Source: Azospirillum brasilense
Lineage (GTDB): Bacteria > Pseudomonadota > Alphaproteobacteria > Azospirillales > Azospirillaceae
DNA: 51,256 nt
Direction: 5' to 3'
NCBI RefSeq assembly: GCF_003349955.1
Contig: NZ_QLKQ01000052.1
Span: 1 to 51,256, forward strand
Shown: one piece after another, positions 49,368-51,256 of the stretch
Position numbering within the stretch: the first letter of the stretch is position 1
Layout of the letters: each line of letters opens with the position of its first letter
The notes under the pieces: generated by a model
The model's database searches: none
Told to the model about the DNA's origin: nothing
The model's input: the letters and a program-made list of their open reading frames with translations, nothing else
Translations under genes and position numbers: made by a program

Positions 49368-50714
49368 TCAGCAGGTGGTCGCCTTGGTGCAACCCTTGTC
49401 CTCGTGCGGGCCCGGGGTGCGGGCGAGCTGCAGGCCGCTGCGCGCTTGCTCGAAGGTTTTCTCCAGCGACCGCACCGTCTGTTCGAAGGCTTGTAGTTCG
49501 CGGCCCTCCAGCTTGTCGCCGGTGGGCAGGTCGATGCTCTTCGGGTTGATCTGCTGGCCGCCCTTCAGCACCTCGTAGTGCAGGTGCGGGCCGGTGGACC
49601 GGCCGGTGGTGCCGACATAGCCGATGACGTCGCCCTGGTCGACGCGGGCGCCGCGGCGTGTGCTTTTGGCGATCCGGCTCAGATGGGCGTAGGCCGTGGC
49701 GATCTGGGTGTTGTGGCGGATGCGGATGTAGTTGCCGTAGGCGCCGTTCGGCCCGACCTCCTCGACCACGCCGCCGCCCGCGGCGTAGATCGGCGTGCCG
49801 GTCGGCGCGCCGAAATCCATGCCCTTGTGCATCTTGCTGAAGCCGAGGATCGGGTGGTGGCGCATGCCGAAGCCCGAGGTGATCCGCGCCCCGTCGATCG
49901 GCGTGCGCAGCAGGGCGCGGCGGATGCTCTCGCCGTCGCGGTTGTAGTAGTCGATGCGGCCGTCCCGGCTCTTGTGCCGGTAGATCGGGTATTCCTTGCC
50001 GCTCAGCACCAGCGCGGCGTAGAGCACGTCGCCTTCGCCGGCGTTCTTGCCGTCGGCGGTGACCAGCCGCTCATACAGGACCTCGAATTGGTCGCCCGGC
50101 TGGAGGTCGCGCTGGAAGTCCACGTCATAGGAATAGTCGCGGATCAGCGCCATCATCACCGACACCGGCACGCCGGCGGCGTTGCCCGCTTCGAACAGGC
50201 TCGACCGGATCACCGTCTGCGCGGCGATCGGCTGGCGGGTGACGGTCTTCTCCGATTCGCTCGACGTGAATCCGGCGTCACCCTTGCGGGACACCGAGAC
50301 GGAGCGCACCACGTCCGGAAGGAATTCCAGCCCAACGAATTGCTTGGTGCCGCCGCGGCGCGGCTCGAACAGGACAGTGACCTGCTGGCCGACCTGCAGC
50401 TTGCGCGGGTCGTAGATCTTGCGCAGCGCCGCGATCGCGTTGGTCGCCTCGTCCGCCGGGACGTCGGCCCCGGTCAGCATGTCCATCAGCGTATCGCCGC
50501 GCCCGACGGACAGGATGTGACGGTGCGCGGACGAGGGTCGCTCGTCGTCGTCACTGGCTTCTTTTGCAGGTTCCTTGGCGACCCGCTCCGGCGGGGCCGT
50601 GCGCCCGCCCGCCGCATAGGCAGGCGGTGCGACCGTGTAGGAGAGGAGCCCTGCCAGACCAGCGGCAACCAGGGCGAGCGTGGGAAGGCCACCGAGCCTC
50701 GAACGCACCGTCAT
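49368..50714 (-). CDS. M23-family peptidoglycan endopeptidase
   Basis: A 448-residue exported murein hydrolase. The signal peptide is ~1-34 (LPTLALVAAGLAGLLSYTVAPPAYAA). A LysM-like or OapA-like domain follows at ~70-130 (ILSVGRGDTLMDMLTGADVPADEATNAIAALR, LQVGQQVTVLF). The zinc peptidase domain is at ~275-390 with HHPILGFSKMHKGMDFGAPTGTPI, and GPHLHYEV as the last ligand set. The C-terminal tail has two cysteines. The start is ambiguous: AGGAGG directly abuts ATG 50714, so GTG 50708, six bases later, is better spaced; an AGGAAG 10 nt before the ATG could serve it instead. Confidence 0.93.
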   Translation of the reverse strand: MTVRSRLGGLPTLALVAAGLAGLLSYTVAPPAYAAGGRTAPPERVAKEPAKEASDDDERPSSAHRHILSVGRGDTLMDMLTGADVPADEATNAIAALRKIYDPRKLQVGQQVTVLFEPRRGGTKQFVGLEFLPDVVRSVSVSRKGDAGFTSSESEKTVTRQPIAAQTVIRSSLFEAGNAAGVPVSVMMALIRDYSYDVDFQRDLQPGDQFEVLYERLVTADGKNAGEGDVLYAALVLSGKEYPIYRHKSRDGRIDYYNRDGESIRRALLRTPIDGARITSGFGMRHHPILGFSKMHKGMDFGAPTGTPIYAAGGGVVEEVGPNGAYGNYIRIRHNTQIATAYAHLSRIAKSTRRGARVDQGDVIGYVGTTGRSTGPHLHYEVLKGGQQINPKSIDLPTGDKLEGRELQAFEQTVRSLEKTFEQARSGLQLARTPGPHEDKGCTKATTC

Positions 50715-50860
50715 CCTCCTATTGCTTCCTCACACGTTTCGGACCGTCGTGGTGGCGGGCTGTTCGGCCGCCCAGGGAGCTACCACCTTCTATAGGCGAC
50801 CATGCGCACCCTTTTTGTCACTGTCAACCCGATAGGGGTATCTGCGTCAATTGGTTGTGC

Positions 50861-50896
50861 GTGCGCAGGGCCGTCCTTTTCCCCGGCCCTGCGCAC
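50861..50896. repeat. Perfect 13-bp hairpin in the 3' spacer
   Basis: The arms GTGCGCAGGGCCG (50861-50873) and CGGCCCTGCGCAC (50884-50896) pair perfectly around a 10-nt pyrimidine loop. It lies between the M23 promoter region and the rrn-like promoter and has no T-tract. It may insulate the two, or be an operator. Confidence 0.6.
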
Positions 50897-51007
50897 CGTC
50901 ATGGCGGGACGCTCGATCCGGGGAGGGACGGACATACACCGATTCCAGCTTGGTCTACGGTGATAAGTCGCTCCGTGAAGAATTTTTCATGGAAATGCAA
51001 AAAGGGC

Positions 51008-51036
51008 TTGCGTCGTTCGATGGGGTGCGCTTATAA
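51008..51036 (+). promoter_or_regulatory. Strong sigma-70 promoter, probably of an rRNA operon
   Basis: -35 TTGCGT and -10 TTATAA are separated by exactly 17 bp. An A/T-tract UP-like stretch (about 50979-51004, AAGAATTTTTCATGG and GCAAAAAGG) lies just upstream. The arrangement is like rRNA promoters, and no protein-coding start follows in the remaining 220 bp. Confidence 0.65.
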
Positions 51037-51256
51037 ACCGCTCCACCGACGCACCGCCGCTGACAAACGCGGCAGCGACGGATCAAAAAGCGGATGACGA
51101 TCCACAAAACGGCGCCAAGCACTCGGCGCTGTTTGCTTCGTCTCCGGATTTCTGGTTCATCGGTTTCGGCCCTGGCGGCCCACTCCTTGATGGGGTTGGG
51201 TGCGGGGTGTTGCGGTTCTCCTGAGGGCCGCGGGATCTTGGATATCGTTGATACCG
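51037..51256 (+). other. Probable rRNA operon leader, no gene in the window
   Basis: The stretch after the promoter has hairpins (for example CCGCTGACAAACGCGGCAGCG) and no supported open frame. The conserved 5' end of 16S rRNA has not appeared by the end of the window, so the assignment as rrn leader is inference. Confidence 0.45.

Overview
The window reads as chromosomal DNA of a high-GC alphaproteobacterium of the Azospirillum/Rhodospirillales type. The evidence is very GC-rich third positions, the order chvI-chvG-hprK-rapZ-EIIA(Man)-HPr-EI, a GTP-type PEP carboxykinase, and a strong rrn-like promoter at the right end. Assignment to Azospirillum itself is inference from gene content and not from a marker gene.

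Layout. (1) 0-3.5 kb: ahcY on the minus strand with a terminator and a strong upstream palindrome, then a PAP2 phosphatase and two unknown genes. (2) 3.5-10.6 kb: an iron module of a LysR-HTH/TrpD2 (YbiB-like) fusion, a Fiu/PiuA-type TonB receptor, a PiuC/YbiX hydroxylase, a Sel1-repeat protein and an FMN-dependent 2-hydroxy-acid dehydrogenase. Its promoter regions carry Irr/Fur-like palindromes and it contains two copies of a ~120-bp palindromic repeat. (3) 10.6-14.3 kb: a four-gene siderophore ABC importer (FatB/CeuE type), minus strand. (4) 14.4-15.5 kb: a His-rich PadR regulator with its own palindromic operator, and a DUF2218 protein. (5) 15.6-21.4 kb: a three-gene overlapping operon of a catalytically dead 5'-nucleotidase-like exported protein, a TorS-like hybrid kinase and a receiver-kinase. 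(6) 21.6-25.6 kb: six overlapping genes ending in a P1B-type ATPase with an SCA membrane motif and an RVPGR N-terminal motif. I interpret this as a ferrosome (fez) iron-storage organelle cluster. (7) 25.7-31.3 kb: a cobalamin-riboswitch-controlled btuBFCD operon plus an unknown gene. (8) 31.4-36.3 kb: a Cys-rich lipoprotein, a TerC/Alx transporter with a duplicated leader element, a LysR regulator divergent from a DsbA-family protein, and a degenerate MBL-fold protein. (9) 36.4-43.6 kb: the regulatory phosphotransferase set (EI, HPr, EIIA, RapZ, HPr kinase) and the ChvG/ChvI two-component system. (10) 43.9-51.3 kb: a HugZ-like protein, pckG, motA, a GNAT protein, a tiny gene, an M23 peptidase and a probable rRNA operon promoter/leader.

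How it fits together. From 3.5 to 25.6 kb much of the content concerns iron: outer-membrane and inner-membrane siderophore uptake, metal-responsive regulation, and probable intracellular iron storage. The second half is the conserved carbon/envelope control block of alphaproteobacteria, where PTS phosphorylation and ChvG/ChvI sit next to the gluconeogenic enzyme PEPCK. The most interesting systems are the probable ferrosome operon and the pseudo-nucleotidase/double-kinase operon.
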